The notes under the pieces: model-generated | Database searches by the model: none | Seen by the model: only the letters and a program-made list of their open reading frames with translations | What the model was told of the DNA's origin: nothing | From: Snodgrassella alvi wkB2 | Lineage (GTDB): Bacteria > Pseudomonadota > Gammaproteobacteria > Burkholderiales > Neisseriaceae | Assembly (NCBI RefSeq): GCF_000600005.1 | Contig: NZ_CP007446.1 | Span: 2,320,894-2,384,893, forward strand | Length of the DNA stretch: 64,000 nucleotides | Direction: 5' to 3' | Position numbers and translations under genes: made by a program | Shown here: positions 27,525 through 38,330 of the stretch, piece after piece | Layout: the number at the start of each line of letters is the position of its first letter | Numbering within the stretch: position 1 is the stretch's first letter

Positions 27525-30500
27525 TTAACTAACTAAACCCCTACCACAATAATCATCATCCAGAATTAATTCTTCTAAAACTTTATTGCTTTTTGTTTGT
27601 AATGTAAAACAAAATTCTTTGTACAGAATATCGGCAATTAACAATGAAGGATTGAAATCATTATACATATTCTTTCTAATATCAACAGAATCATGAACAA
27701 AATCTATAGCTCCTTGTTGCAACTGAGCTCGTATAGATCGTGTTGCCAGTTCTTCCTCAGACAAGTCTTTAAATTTACCTTTTAAATTAATATTTTCATC
27801 AATAATATATTTAATAATTTGAGGATCATCAGCACTTAACAACTTTTCCAATTCAAAGCTATGAGAAAATAGTTTAGAGTCATGGAACTTAGATTTACAA
27901 TTATCAACATAGCAACCTTTTATCATAATATTATTTTCTAAACCTTCAATATGTGAAACCATAGTTGCAAAATAATATCCATGAATTGGCTTCATTAATA
28001 GTTTGTTTAATGCTTTTTGTATAGTACCAGAATATCCAACATCCACAACACTAGATGTTTGATTTGAATTAATATTTACTTGCTCCAAATACATCATTAA
28101 TGTTTGCTTTTCTATTTTAGCTTCATTAATAATATCTTCTTTAAGAAAATCTAATAAAGGCTTCAAATGTATAATATTTTTTTGTTTTATACTTAATTTC
28201 TCATTTTTAATCCATAATTTTTTCTGATAAATTTCTTCCCATCTTTCAGGATCCAACTTTAAACCAAATCTCTCAATAAAATAATTCTGGATATCATTTT
28301 CAAAATAATTTTTTTCGGCAATGGCAATAATATCTTCCATATTAGTGATATCGGGTACAGTTACACACCGACGAGATAATTGCAAATAAATGCTTTTAGG
28401 ACTATTATTTTCTGTTATACTCCATAAGTCATATACTTGTTTAATAAATTTACCTTCTCTGGCCAAAAAGTACAGTGTATTTATTTTATCAACTTTTGCC
28501 TGCTCAATTAACCATTGACAGAATGCTGTTACAACAGGTCCTACTAAGTTATAACCTAACTGATAAGGATTTGAATTAAACAAAGAAAGAAATTCAGATT
28601 TATTTTTAGTTAAAAATATATTATTTAGATTTTTTTTAACTAATAGACCTATTGTTAACTCTTTATTAATATCATTTTTAATTAATCCTTTACTCATTAA
28701 ATTTGAGTATGAAGGTAAAGCAAAAGCTAAGTCAGAAGCTCTCAAAATATGAAGACATTTTATTCCATATTTTTCTGTAGGTAACTGTAAATCGGAACGC
28801 TCATTATCTCCAATCATAATCATTGCATTGCTATCTATGCTTTCTTTTTTTAATACATATTCATATAATTCACCACTATCTTTTCGTTTTCCTATATCTG
28901 ATGACAAATATAAATTATCCCATGTATCAATTCCATTTTGAAATAGCATTGTTTCAATAATATCTTTTGTTAGGAACATATCACTGATTAAAATTACTTT
29001 CTTACCAATATTTTTAGCATAATTTAGTATTTGAACTATTTCTTGTCTGGCACTTACAGAAGATATTTCCACTTTTTCTTCAATTTTTTGGATATAGTGA
29101 ACTTTACTTTCTGGAAGTTTGGATAATTGTTGAAATTGATCATAAATGTCATTTATAGATACATCTTTGCCTCCTTTTTTTATTCTGGACTCAGACTCAG
29201 CAATACCACGATACTTTTCGAATGCTATTTTACTTTCATTATCAAGAGATAATGCAACTATTCGTTTAGTATGATCAGGATTTAATAATGGTCTTATTAG
29301 AAGTGTATCAAATATATCAAAAGCAACGATTTTTATTTTTTCTTGGTTAATTTTCGATTTATAAAAATCTATATTTCGATTAAAATACTGTGTATCAAAA
29401 CGATAAGTCGACCAGGATGGGTTTTCTCTTTCTTTAAGGACAATTGAGTTATATCCTGTTTGAGCAGGAACAACTCCTAATAATCTCTCAAGGACGTGTG
29501 CCAACGTTCCATCAGTTTGCCCTCGTTCCTCTGGAAAATCTTCCCATTTGAAATTCAAGTTAAATAAAGGTTTTAATGCATCTGTTCGAGCCCAAAACAT
29601 TGAACCTACTGGAAAATTAAAATAACCTTCAACCATAGGTAATTTTAATCGATTTAATATTTGGTGACCTTGAGTACGATTTGCTAACCAAGTACATGCA
29701 AAGTAAGGAAGGCGATGATACATTTGAGGATAGATTATCCCTATTTTTTTATTTCCTAAAAATAATGAAAAGATTTTTTGTATATTTGATGAATTTCCAA
29801 AGAGTGAGTTAAATAAATAGCTGCGCCAACCGTCAGTTGCACCATTATTATATTTAGATTTTTTACTTTGTAAATGTGCAATATATTCATATTGTTTTAG
29901 TTTTGAACCAAAAACAACAAACATTGGAGCTATATCTCTACCTTTATTTGGAACTATTTGTATATCAAGGATATTAATTTTTTTTATTTTTTCAAATCTT
30001 TTTTTGCATAAATTTTCAGTATCCTTATCAGTAACTGAAACAAACACATCAAATTTAAAAGGCACTTTAGATAATTGTTCAACAAACTCGTTTATTAAAT
30101 CTTTATAAAAAATATGGCAATGTACTGCCACACTACCTGGCTGACCTTTTAAGTTTGAATTCTGCGATTCTATATCTAATAATATATAGTTATTATAGCA
30201 AATATTTTTCTTTAAAGATAATACTTTTGGATGATTTTTAAACCAGCTTGGATGAACTTTAATTGCCCAATTTAATAAAGCTGGTTGCCATTTTTTAGGA
30301 AATTTATAATAAATTTTTCTTAATTTATTACGTAATGATTTTTTTAATAATTTTATAAATTCTTTTTTCTTCTTTTTAAATTTAGATAATAAGTAATTTA
30401 ATGATTTTAAATTAAATAATGAATGACGTTCTATTATTTTATTTAAGATTTGCTGCTGACTATTTAATTGTAACTGAAAATTTTCATTCTTTTCAGTATT

Positions 30501-31352
30501 AAAAATTAAAAATTCTGTTATTATTTTTTCAAAATAATTCTGTTTTTCAATTATATGATTTTTTGTATTTTCAATAAGGTTTTTTATATCATTATTACTT
30601 GGCATTACTTTATCATTTAATTTCTCTTGTGAAGAATAATTATCTGATTTTATATCTACTCTTGAACATATTAATTCTCCCAACCGAGCAAATAATTTTG
30701 TTATTACGGCTTCATCATATCCTGAAATATCTGTTTTCAACTTCTCATTCAAAATAGCTTGACTCATACTTCCAATAAATAATACACCTAACCCATGAGA
30801 ATGTTTAAATTCATAATGTGGATATTGTAAACGTAACTCTTCCCAAAATTTCCATACACCAAAATTACGTTCTCGGACATTGATATCATGAAATAATATA
30901 ATACCATTATCAGACATCTTGGGTAACCAATTTAAAAAATCGTGTTTAACAGCCTCATATGTATGAAAACCATCAATATGTAATAAATCAATACTATTTT
31001 CATTGAAATATGAGTTCGCTTCATCAAATGTCATACGCATTAAATTAGAAAATTCTGCATAGTGCTCATTGTGGTATTTAGCTAATTCTATATATACATT
31101 CTCCGCATAATTACCCGCATGTTCATCTCCTTTCCATGTGTCAACAGCATAACATTTAGCATCAATACAATTTTCTGCTACAGCCTGACACATAGCTAAA
31201 TAGGAATTACCAGAATGAGTACCTAATTCTACGATCACACTTGGTTGTTGTTCTTCAATAAGCCAGCTAACAAATGGTATATGCCCACACCATCCATAAG
31301 GCCATGTTAACTTACGAGGCTCGGTTAACATAGAATTATTAACTTTAAACAT
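27525..31352 (-). CDS. methyltransferase-RgpF-HAD fusion protein of surface glycan synthesis
   Basis: A 1275-residue multidomain protein. Residues 1-200 form a class I SAM-dependent methyltransferase (VELGTHSGNS at 41-50, IDLLHIDGFHTYEAV at 121-135), of the CmcI/Methyltransf_24 type. Residues 250-350 are lysine-rich and probably helical. Residues 405-640 match the rhamnan synthesis protein F (RgpF) family: SVAVHCHIFY, NKGRDIAPM (469-477), HLQSKKSKY, PVGSMFWART and GQTDGTLAHVLERLLG. Residues 675-870 are a HAD hydrolase with D679-I-F-D682-T, S790, K822/K824 and D849/D854, continuing into a C-terminal region of about 400 residues (COG5610-like). It lies next to rmlBAC, which suits a role in modifying a deoxysugar glycan. 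No signal peptide or membrane span was seen. The reaction order is inference. Confidence 0.75.
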   Translation of the reverse strand: MFKVNNSMLTEPRKLTWPYGWCGHIPFVSWLIEEQQPSVIVELGTHSGNSYLAMCQAVAENCIDAKCYAVDTWKGDEHAGNYAENVYIELAKYHNEHYAEFSNLMRMTFDEANSYFNENSIDLLHIDGFHTYEAVKHDFLNWLPKMSDNGIILFHDINVRERNFGVWKFWEELRLQYPHYEFKHSHGLGVLFIGSMSQAILNEKLKTDISGYDEAVITKLFARLGELICSRVDIKSDNYSSQEKLNDKVMPSNNDIKNLIENTKNHIIEKQNYFEKIITEFLIFNTEKNENFQLQLNSQQQILNKIIERHSLFNLKSLNYLLSKFKKKKKEFIKLLKKSLRNKLRKIYYKFPKKWQPALLNWAIKVHPSWFKNHPKVLSLKKNICYNNYILLDIESQNSNLKGQPGSVAVHCHIFYKDLINEFVEQLSKVPFKFDVFVSVTDKDTENLCKKRFEKIKKINILDIQIVPNKGRDIAPMFVVFGSKLKQYEYIAHLQSKKSKYNNGATDGWRSYLFNSLFGNSSNIQKIFSLFLGNKKIGIIYPQMYHRLPYFACTWLANRTQGHQILNRLKLPMVEGYFNFPVGSMFWARTDALKPLFNLNFKWEDFPEERGQTDGTLAHVLERLLGVVPAQTGYNSIVLKERENPSWSTYRFDTQYFNRNIDFYKSKINQEKIKIVAFDIFDTLLIRPLLNPDHTKRIVALSLDNESKIAFEKYRGIAESESRIKKGGKDVSINDIYDQFQQLSKLPESKVHYIQKIEEKVEISSVSARQEIVQILNYAKNIGKKVILISDMFLTKDIIETMLFQNGIDTWDNLYLSSDIGKRKDSGELYEYVLKKESIDSNAMIMIGDNERSDLQLPTEKYGIKCLHILRASDLAFALPSYSNLMSKGLIKNDINKELTIGLLVKKNLNNIFLTKNKSEFLSLFNSNPYQLGYNLVGPVVTAFCQWLIEQAKVDKINTLYFLAREGKFIKQVYDLWSITENNSPKSIYLQLSRRCVTVPDITNMEDIIAIAEKNYFENDIQNYFIERFGLKLDPERWEEIYQKKLWIKNEKLSIKQKNIIHLKPLLDFLKEDIINEAKIEKQTLMMYLEQVNINSNQTSSVVDVGYSGTIQKALNKLLMKPIHGYYFATMVSHIEGLENNIMIKGCYVDNCKSKFHDSKLFSHSFELEKLLSADDPQIIKYIIDENINLKGKFKDLSEEELATRSIRAQLQQGAIDFVHDSVDIRKNMYNDFNPSLLIADILYKEFCFTLQTKSNKVLEELILDDDYCGRGLVS

Positions 31353-31669
31353 TTTAAAATTTACCTATTTACAATTAAATACTAAAAATGTTCTGAAATT
31401 TAATCAGAAAAATTCAGTTATTATAATAAATAATTATATTTTATTGTATAAAATTCAATCTATTTTTATATTATAATTTCAATAATTTATTTTATAGATA
31501 ATTTTCTATATTAAATTCAAAAACTAATTTAAAATTGAATAGATATTTTAATAACACTAAATTTGATATGTATTTCCAATAAATAGCTTTTATTATGAAT
31601 CTGATTTTTATAAAATACATATTATTCTTTTAATTTTTTTAAATATATTTATTCAAATTCAAATAAATC
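31353..31669. other. very AT-rich divergent gap
   Basis: 317 bases, strongly AT-rich, between the divergent fusion gene and rmuC. Many TATAAT-like words occur by composition, so no single promoter can be named. It marks the right border of the accessory glycan region. Confidence 0.5.
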
Positions 31670-33262
31670 ATGACCACTATTTTTTGGCTAATTTTGATAT
31701 TTCTGATTATCTCTTCTATTTCATGTTTATTACTTGTAACATCAAATCGAAAATTATTACACAAACATCAGGCTTGCTCTATTCTCTTATCTGAAGCAGA
31801 AAATGAGCTAAGTCGTATCCGGGCAGAAGTAAATAATCTACACCAAATCAATCAGAATCATAATGCTGAGCTTTGTAATTGCCGCCAAGAGTTACAGATC
31901 GTACATAAACAACTAAGTGCAGCCGAAGCTGTTAATGCTCAATTAACCGATATTCAGGGGGCTTTAGAGCGGGAACAACAACAGTGCCGGTCTGTTTCTA
32001 CTCAACTGGCAGCAGCAGAACAGCAACTACAAGACTGGCAGTTACGTAGTGAGGAGTGGCATTTGCGTGAAGAAGAGTTTCTAAAGGTACAGGAAGAATT
32101 AAATCATGTGCGTGTGGAAAATAGTCGTCTAGCTACACAATTAAAGCATGAACGTGAAACTTATGATGAAAAGCTGACTTTGCTTAATGAAGCCCGTGTT
32201 AGTCTGACTGATCAGTTTAAATCACTGGCCAATGATATACTTGAAGAAAAAAGTAAACGTTTCAGTGAACAGAATCAAACCAGTCTTAATCAGTTATTAA
32301 CTCCCTTACATGAACGTATGCAGGGATTTAGTCAGCTTGTACAAAATACTTATGAAAAAGAAGCTAAAGAGCGCACTACTCTTGAAACTGAACTGAAACA
32401 TTTACAGCAGTTAAATGCGCAGCTGCACAATGATGCTAAAGCACTTACAGATGCATTAACTGGTACCCAGAATAAAAATCAGGGTAACTGGGGCGAAATG
32501 ATTCTGGAAAAAGTGCTGGAAAATTCAGGTTTACATAAGGGGCGTGAATATGTTTTACAGGCATCCTCTACTGTTATTGATGAGGATGGCCGGCAGCGCC
32601 GGCTGCAACCGGATGTTCTGGTGAATTTACCGGAGAATAAACAGATCGTTATTGATGCAAAAACTTCGTTAACTGCTTATGTACGCTATACTCAGGCAAC
32701 AGATCCCGGTTCTGCGACCAAAGCACTGGCAGCCCATATTCAGTCGGTACGCCAGCATATTAAGGATCTTTCAGCTAAAAGCTATGATGAAATTGACGGG
32801 TTAAATACACTGGATTTTGTGTTCATGTTTATTCCGGTTGAACCGGCATACTTACTTGCCTTGCAACAGGATAATCAGCTTTTTGATGATTGTTTTCAGA
32901 AACGGATTATGCTGGTCGGACCCAGCACCTTACTGGCGACATTACGTACAATTGCGCATATCTGGCGTAATGAACAGCAAAACCAGAATGCTTTGGCTAT
33001 AGCCAAAGAAGGCGGCAAACTATATGACAAATTTGTTGGTTTTGTGAATACGCTTGAAGGTGTAGGTAAAAATCTGGATCAGGCTCAGGGACAATTTCAG
33101 AAAGCAATGGGGCAATTAGTAAACGGACGTGGTAATCTGGTAAGTAAAGCCAATAAATTACGTCAATTAGGTGTACAAAGCGGTAAAATTTTACCAGAAC
33201 ATTATCAAATCTCAGAAGACGACGAGGAAGAACTAACTCTGTCTATTCCTGATTCACTTTGA
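31670..33262 (+). CDS. rmuC: DNA recombination protein RmuC
   Basis: Member of the RmuC family (530 aa), which limits inversions at short repeats in E. coli. An N-terminal membrane anchor (about residues 4-24) is followed by a long coiled coil (about 35-260). A nuclease-like PD-(D/E)XK domain follows (LQPDVLVNLPENKQIVIDAK, about 310-330) and then FVFMFIPVEPAY. It is single-gene, preceded by the AT-rich gap, and marks a return to core genes. No strong ribosome binding site was seen. Confidence 0.9.
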   Translation: MTTIFWLILIFLIISSISCLLLVTSNRKLLHKHQACSILLSEAENELSRIRAEVNNLHQINQNHNAELCNCRQELQIVHKQLSAAEAVNAQLTDIQGALEREQQQCRSVSTQLAAAEQQLQDWQLRSEEWHLREEEFLKVQEELNHVRVENSRLATQLKHERETYDEKLTLLNEARVSLTDQFKSLANDILEEKSKRFSEQNQTSLNQLLTPLHERMQGFSQLVQNTYEKEAKERTTLETELKHLQQLNAQLHNDAKALTDALTGTQNKNQGNWGEMILEKVLENSGLHKGREYVLQASSTVIDEDGRQRRLQPDVLVNLPENKQIVIDAKTSLTAYVRYTQATDPGSATKALAAHIQSVRQHIKDLSAKSYDEIDGLNTLDFVFMFIPVEPAYLLALQQDNQLFDDCFQKRIMLVGPSTLLATLRTIAHIWRNEQQNQNALAIAKEGGKLYDKFVGFVNTLEGVGKNLDQAQGQFQKAMGQLVNGRGNLVSKANKLRQLGVQSGKILPEHYQISEDDEEELTLSIPDSL

Positions 33263-33439
33263 AAAAAGTTCGCCATTTATTTTAATGTATTGATGATTTA
33301 AATATGATTTTGTTTAAATGTATATCAGTAATTTAAATTATAAACCAACTTACAAGAGCTGTTAACAGACAGTAATTTTAACCATCTTGCCAATTACATA
33401 AATAATTAATATTTATGTAGTCTTTCAGGCATATATCAT

Positions 33440-34747
33440 TTGCTGCTGGGTTGTATCCGAATGACTCAAACTGACTCTCAATCATCTGTTTCATTATTAC
33501 GCAGAATTTTTAGCCGACATATGCTGATATGTATATTTACAGGTTTCAGCTCTGGTTTGCCCTATTATTTTCTGATTAATCTGATTCCGGCATGGTTACA
33601 TAGTGAACATATAGATTTGGCAACTATTGCTTCATTTTCCATTATCGGTCTGCCTTTTACCTGGAAATTCTTATGGTCACCATTGATGGATTTAGTTAAA
33701 TTACCATGGCTGGGTAGACGGCGTGGCTGGATGTTTATCACACAAATTGCATTATTACTTACTTTACTCGGCTACATCGGGCTTAATCCTAATCAGAATA
33801 TGACAACTATAAAAATTCTATCTGTGTTCGTAGCCTTTTTTGCGGCCAGTCAGGATATTGTTTTGGATGCTTTCCGGCGTGAAATATTGCAGGATAATGA
33901 GTTAGGATTAGGTAATGCAATTCATGTTTATGCCTATCGTATTGCCTCAATTATACCGGGCTCTTTATCATTGATTCTGGCTGAGACACATCCATGGTCG
34001 ACAGTATTCGCCATTACCGCACTATTTATGCTTCCTGGTCTATTTATGACCTTCTTTCTGACACAAGAACCCAAACTTCCTGTAATTACTCACAAATCTT
34101 TTAATCAGACAGTTATTGCTCCTTTTAATGAATTTTTTAATCGTAAAGGTATTAAAAATGCTTTGCTGATACTGTGTTTTATTTTTTTGTATAAACTGGG
34201 TGACAGTATGGCTACTGCGCTGGCTACACCTTTTTATTTAGATATGGGCTTCAGTAAAATAGATATCGGTCTGATTGCTAAAAATGCCGGCTTGTGGCCA
34301 ACAATTATTGCTGGTATTTTGGGCGGGATCTGGATGATTAAATTAGGTATTAATCGTGCTTTATGGCTATTCGGACTGGTACAGGTTTTTTCTATATTGG
34401 GATTTGTCTGGCTGGCAAGTCAGGGACCTTTTGCCGTAATCAGTTTAAAGCAGCAGTTAATGCTGGCAACCGTTATTGGCGTTGAAGCAATTGGTGTGGG
34501 TTTGGGTACGGCTGCTTTTGTGGCTTATATGGCACGTGAAACCAACCCTGCCTTTACTGCCACACAACTGGCATTGTTTACCAGTCTGGCGGCAGTACCA
34601 AGAACTTTATTTAATGCAACAACCGGTTATCTGATTAACTGGCTGGGCTATGTCAATTTTTTCTGGTTATGCTTTTTTCTGGCATTCCCCGGTATGCTGC
34701 TATTAATAAAAGTTGCGCCATGGAATAAAAACGTAACAGATACTTAG
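33440..34747 (+). CDS. ampG: AmpG family muropeptide permease
   Basis: Major facilitator with about 12 membrane segments, importing anhydromuropeptides released during cell-wall turnover. The start given is TTG 33440, but ATG 33461 (MTQTDSQSSV, 428 aa) is more likely. Family features are GFSSGLPYYF near residue 38 and the LWSPLMD-LGRRRGW signature near residues 77-93. It is somewhat shorter than E. coli AmpG (491 aa), as is common in Neisseriaceae. It is convergent with the MBL gene, 195 bases away. Confidence 0.85.
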   Translation: MLLGCIRMTQTDSQSSVSLLRRIFSRHMLICIFTGFSSGLPYYFLINLIPAWLHSEHIDLATIASFSIIGLPFTWKFLWSPLMDLVKLPWLGRRRGWMFITQIALLLTLLGYIGLNPNQNMTTIKILSVFVAFFAASQDIVLDAFRREILQDNELGLGNAIHVYAYRIASIIPGSLSLILAETHPWSTVFAITALFMLPGLFMTFFLTQEPKLPVITHKSFNQTVIAPFNEFFNRKGIKNALLILCFIFLYKLGDSMATALATPFYLDMGFSKIDIGLIAKNAGLWPTIIAGILGGIWMIKLGINRALWLFGLVQVFSILGFVWLASQGPFAVISLKQQLMLATVIGVEAIGVGLGTAAFVAYMARETNPAFTATQLALFTSLAAVPRTLFNATTGYLINWLGYVNFFWLCFFLAFPGMLLLIKVAPWNKNVTDT

Positions 34748-34888
34748 TACTGCGCTTGTACATATAATTAAACTAAAAAGAGATTATCAGAACTTAGTTT
34801 GTGCCTAATTCAAAAGCCAATTGGCAAACAGAATGATCTGGTTCAATTCAGAATACATAATTCTAAATATTTGCATTAAAGCTTCAAT

Positions 34889-34944
34889 AATCAGGTTTTG
34901 CAGGATAAATTTGAATACTTTGTCAGTTAAATGCAAACCTGATT
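34889..34944. repeat. 13-bp inverted repeat at the ampG/MBL boundary
   Basis: AATCAGGTTTTGCA (34889-34902) is complementary to TGCAAACCTGATT (34932-34944) apart from one bulged T. The right arm overlaps the stop codon of the MBL gene. It could terminate one or both convergent genes, but it lacks a T tract. Confidence 0.45.
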
Positions 34945-35578
34945 AACGTAAATATGGATTATGCAGTTTCTCATGACCGATAGTAGTCATAGGACCATGC
35001 CCCGGCAAAACTCGAGTACTATCAGGCAAAGTTAGTAGTTTACTTTGAATCCCATGAATTAAATCCGCATGATTTCCGCCCGGGAAATCAGTACGGCCGA
35101 CAGATTCACGGAATAAAACATCACCGGCAATCAACAGGTTATTTGCCTGACTGTAAAACACAACATGACCGGGCGTATGACCGGGTATGTGATAAACAAT
35201 AAATTTATGTTCACTAACGGATAATTCATCGCCATCTTCCAACCAGCGTGTGGGAGTAAGTGGTTTACTAACCGGAAAACCGTAATTAGCGGTAATTTCA
35301 GGCAATGCCTGCAACCAATAATCATCAGACTGATGCGGCCCCAGCACGGGAACACTTTGCTGCTCAGTTAAATCGGCTACACCACTGGCATGATCAAGAT
35401 GTCCATGTGTTAACCAGATAGCCTGCAGTTTAAGCTGGTGCTGGCTGACTGCTGATAATAAACGTTCAGCCTCTCCGCCAACATCAGTTAGTACTGCTTC
35501 CCTGCTGACATCATCCCAAAGCAATGCTGCATTTTGTTGAAATGGTGTTACTGGTATCACTTGAATTTGTAAAGCCAT
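34943..35578 (-). CDS. metallo-beta-lactamase-fold hydrolase (glyoxalase II-like)
   Basis: A 211-residue MBL-fold hydrolase with H58-G-H60-L-D62-H63 at the N-terminal metal site and later HIPGHTPGH (His ligand), AGDVLF (bridging Asp) and LPGHGP. The length and motifs match the E. coli YcbL/GloB2-type thioesterases that cleave S-lactoylglutathione or related thioesters. It is the last gene of the dusB-fis-purH-tauE-MBL unit, 25 bases after the tauE-like gene. The physiological substrate is not certain. Confidence 0.85.
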   Translation of the reverse strand: MALQIQVIPVTPFQQNAALLWDDVSREAVLTDVGGEAERLLSAVSQHQLKLQAIWLTHGHLDHASGVADLTEQQSVPVLGPHQSDDYWLQALPEITANYGFPVSKPLTPTRWLEDGDELSVSEHKFIVYHIPGHTPGHVVFYSQANNLLIAGDVLFRESVGRTDFPGGNHADLIHGIQSKLLTLPDSTRVLPGHGPMTTIGHEKLHNPYLR

Positions 35579-35603
35579 TATTTTCTCTTATTTTGCTACA
35601 AAT

Positions 35604-36410
35604 TTATAAGAATAGTGCTTTGCTTAAAAAATATATACTCATGAATAATAGTAAACAGGCAAAACATTGCTTCAGCATTGTCGGTGAAAGCCGATGAGCT
35701 ACTTTAGCACCCTGTCTGGCAGTGATAAAGCTCATAATACTTATACCAATAAATGCGTAAATATGAACATAACCAATGGTATGAGCTATATCAATGTGTT
35801 CATGCGTTCCAAAGAATATAAAGCCTAAAGCTCCGGCAATCGCAATCGGCAAACCACATGCAGCGGAGGATCCTACTGCCTGCTGCATTGTTATTCCGCT
35901 TCGATTCAGATAAGGCACTGTTAAACTTCCGCCTCCGATACCAAATAAAGCAGATGCCAGGCCAATAACAACACCTGCACACCAGTGCCAGCGTGGATTA
36001 ATTAACGGCCTGTTCTGTCTGCTGGATTTTACCCTGGCACTGTGAAGCATATTGATGCCAACAAACAAAGTAAAAATACCGATAACCAGTTGCAATTTCT
36101 GACCGGATAAAGCATCGGCAATAGCCGCACCTGCGAATGAGCCAAATACAAGTCCAGGAGTTAACCGTCCTACCACCGGCCAGAGCACTGCATGATTTTT
36201 ATTATGAGCCAGCATGGAACTGACTGACGTAACCATAATAGTGGCCAGGGATGTGCCAAGCGCAAGATGCATGGTGACAGTCTCACCATAGCCCGCATGC
36301 ATAAAGACTATATAGAGTATAGGAACAACGATTAAACCGCCACCTACTCCGAACAGACCAGCAGCAAAGCCGGCTACCGCACCGATTATTAAATAAGCAA
36401 GCAGTTCCAT
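35604..36410 (-). CDS. TauE/SafE family anion exporter
   Basis: A 268-residue membrane protein with about eight hydrophobic segments and two copies of the family glycine-rich motif (AGLFGVGGGLIVVP near residue 17 and SALFGIGGGSLTVPYLN near 153). The family exports sulfite, sulfoacetate or related anions, so a sulfur-compound role is possible. It lies 33 bases after purH and 25 before the MBL gene in a tight five-gene unit. The substrate is not predictable. Confidence 0.85.
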   Translation of the reverse strand: MELLAYLIIGAVAGFAAGLFGVGGGLIVVPILYIVFMHAGYGETVTMHLALGTSLATIMVTSVSSMLAHNKNHAVLWPVVGRLTPGLVFGSFAGAAIADALSGQKLQLVIGIFTLFVGINMLHSARVKSSRQNRPLINPRWHWCAGVVIGLASALFGIGGGSLTVPYLNRSGITMQQAVGSSAACGLPIAIAGALGFIFFGTHEHIDIAHTIGYVHIYAFIGISIMSFITARQGAKVAHRLSPTMLKQCFACLLLFMSIYFLSKALFL

Positions 36411-36443
36411 AGATTATTTTTTTTGCTGCACTAATACTGTATA

Positions 36444-38018
36444 TTAATGGCGAAAGTGGCGTACTCCGGTTACGACCATTGCTATACCATGCTCATTAGC
36501 TGCATTAATCACCTCTTCATCCCGTACAGAACCGCCAGGCTGAATAATGGCTTTAATACCCTGCGCAGCAATTACATCTACACCATCTCTGAAAGGAAAA
36601 AATGCATCTGAGGCAGCACAGGCACCTGCCAGTTCAAAACCTGCATCCTGTGCCTTACGGGCAGCGATTCTGGTTGAATCAACTCTGCTCATCTGACCGG
36701 CCCCGATACCGTAGGTTTGACCGTCTTTGCCAAAAACAATTGCATTCGATTTTACGTATTTCGCCACTTTCCATACAAACAGTAAATCATGCATTTCCTG
36801 TTCAGTCGGTGAACGTAATGTGACTACCTGCAATTGTGCTTTTTCGATCTGATGATTATCCGGTGTCTGTACCAGCAGACCACCGCCAACACGCTTTAAT
36901 TCAAACTGATTGGCTCCGGCTGACAAGGGAATTTCAAGCACACGTACATTTTTTTTAGCAGCAATAATGGTTTTTGCCTCTGCAGTAAATCCGGGTGCCA
37001 TTAATACCTCAAGAAATTGACCGGTAACTGCTTCTACTGTTGCTGCATCTACCTCACGGTTAAACGCGATAATACCGCCAAATGCACTGGTTGTATCGGT
37101 AGCAAATGCCAGACGGTAAGCAGTTAACGTATCCGCTGCAACTGCTACTCCGCAAGGGTTAGCATGCTTAACGATAACACAGGCTGGCTGAGTAAAAGAT
37201 TTAACAGCCTCCCACGCTGCATCGGCATCAGCAATATTGTTATACGATAATTCTTTGCCTTGCAATTGCTGATAATTAGCCAGACTACCGGCAGCCGGCT
37301 TCACATCACGATAAAATGCTGCCTGCTGATGAGGATTTTCTCCATAGCGTAAATCCTGCACTTTCAACCAGTTCTGGTTATATTGCTGAGGAAAAGTGTG
37401 TAATTGCGGCTTTCCAGACAGATTTTGATCGTTAATACGAGTCAGGTAATTAGTGATCATGCCGTCATATTGAGCTGTATGGGCAAAAGCTTTTCGTGCC
37501 AGATTAAAACGCGTTTGCGCGGATAAACTGCCAAGCTGCTGTATTTCGGCAATAACGGCTTCATAATCATGATAATCTGTAACAATGGCTACATCCCGCC
37601 AGTTTTTGGCTGCAGAACGCACCATTGTCGGACCACCAATATCAATGTTTTCAATAGCATCTTCCAGTGTGCAGTCAGGTTTAGCTACTGTTGCCGCAAA
37701 TGGATACAAATTTACACAAACCAGATCAATGGTTCCAATATCATGCTCTGCCATTTGTGCTACATGCTCAGGACAGTCACGTCGTCCCAGAATACCGCCA
37801 TGAATTTTCGGATGTAATGTTTTAACCCGTCCGTCCAGCATTTCCGGAAAACCCGTATAGTCTGCCACTTCAGTGACAGCAATACCGGCATCAGCCAGTA
37901 AACTGGCTGTGCCGCCGGTTGACAGTAATTCAACCCCCAGTTGTGCCAGCTGATGCGCAAATTCAATTACACCTGTTTTGTCTGATACACTCAGCAGTGC
38001 CCGTTTGATTACAGCCAT
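36444..38018 (-). CDS. purH: bifunctional AICAR formyltransferase/IMP cyclohydrolase
   Basis: Last two steps of IMP synthesis (524 aa, normal). The N-terminal MGS-like domain (about residues 1-150, with [11 protein letters not shown] and HGGILGRR) carries the cyclohydrolase. The C-terminal transformylase contains [10 protein letters not shown] (about 283-292), with the catalytic Lys-His, and SDAFFPFRD near the end. It is 32 bases after fis and 33 before the tauE-like gene. Co-transcription with fis suggests purine synthesis is tied to growth rate, which is inference. Confidence 0.97.
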   Translation of the reverse strand: MAVIKRALLSVSDKTGVIEFAHQLAQLGVELLSTGGTASLLADAGIAVTEVADYTGFPEMLDGRVKTLHPKIHGGILGRRDCPEHVAQMAEHDIGTIDLVCVNLYPFAATVAKPDCTLEDAIENIDIGGPTMVRSAAKNWRDVAIVTDYHDYEAVIAEIQQLGSLSAQTRFNLARKAFAHTAQYDGMITNYLTRINDQNLSGKPQLHTFPQQYNQNWLKVQDLRYGENPHQQAAFYRDVKPAAGSLANYQQLQGKELSYNNIADADAAWEAVKSFTQPACVIVKHANPCGVAVAADTLTAYRLAFATDTTSAFGGIIAFNREVDAATVEAVTGQFLEVLMAPGFTAEAKTIIAAKKNVRVLEIPLSAGANQFELKRVGGGLLVQTPDNHQIEKAQLQVVTLRSPTEQEMHDLLFVWKVAKYVKSNAIVFGKDGQTYGIGAGQMSRVDSTRIAARKAQDAGFELAGACAASDAFFPFRDGVDVIAAQGIKAIIQPGGSVRDEEVINAANEHGIAMVVTGVRHFRH

Positions 38019-38050
38019 GATTTCTCCCTTAATATGCGAATATTACTGAT

Positions 38051-38296
38051 TTAATCCAGCAGATGATGTTGGATTAATTTTTTACGTAAAGTATTGCGGT
38101 TCAAACCAAGAATTTGTGCTGCACGTGTCTGATTGTTATCACATACGTCCATTACACAACGTAATAGCGGTAGTTCCATTTGCTGTAATACCATATCATA
38201 TACTGCACAAGGTATTTCACCATCAAGATCAGCAAAATATTGACGTACATTTGCCTCTATACATTGAGCGATACTAACTTTAGGCATTTCACTCAT
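38051..38296 (-). CDS. fis: Fis family DNA-binding protein
   Basis: A small nucleoid protein (81 aa; E. coli Fis is 98) whose C-terminal helix-turn-helix, NQTRAAQILGLNRNTLRKKL, is close to the Fis consensus. The N-terminal part is shorter than in enterobacteria and lacks the beta-hairpin arm seen there. It follows dusB by 34 bases, the classic dusB-fis order. It would bend DNA and tune rRNA and other promoters with growth phase. Confidence 0.92.
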   Translation of the reverse strand: MSEMPKVSIAQCIEANVRQYFADLDGEIPCAVYDMVLQQMELPLLRCVMDVCDNNQTRAAQILGLNRNTLRKKLIQHHLLD

Positions 38297-38330
38297 TTAC
38301 ATTTTCCTTATATAACTCAGGGCAAACTGC

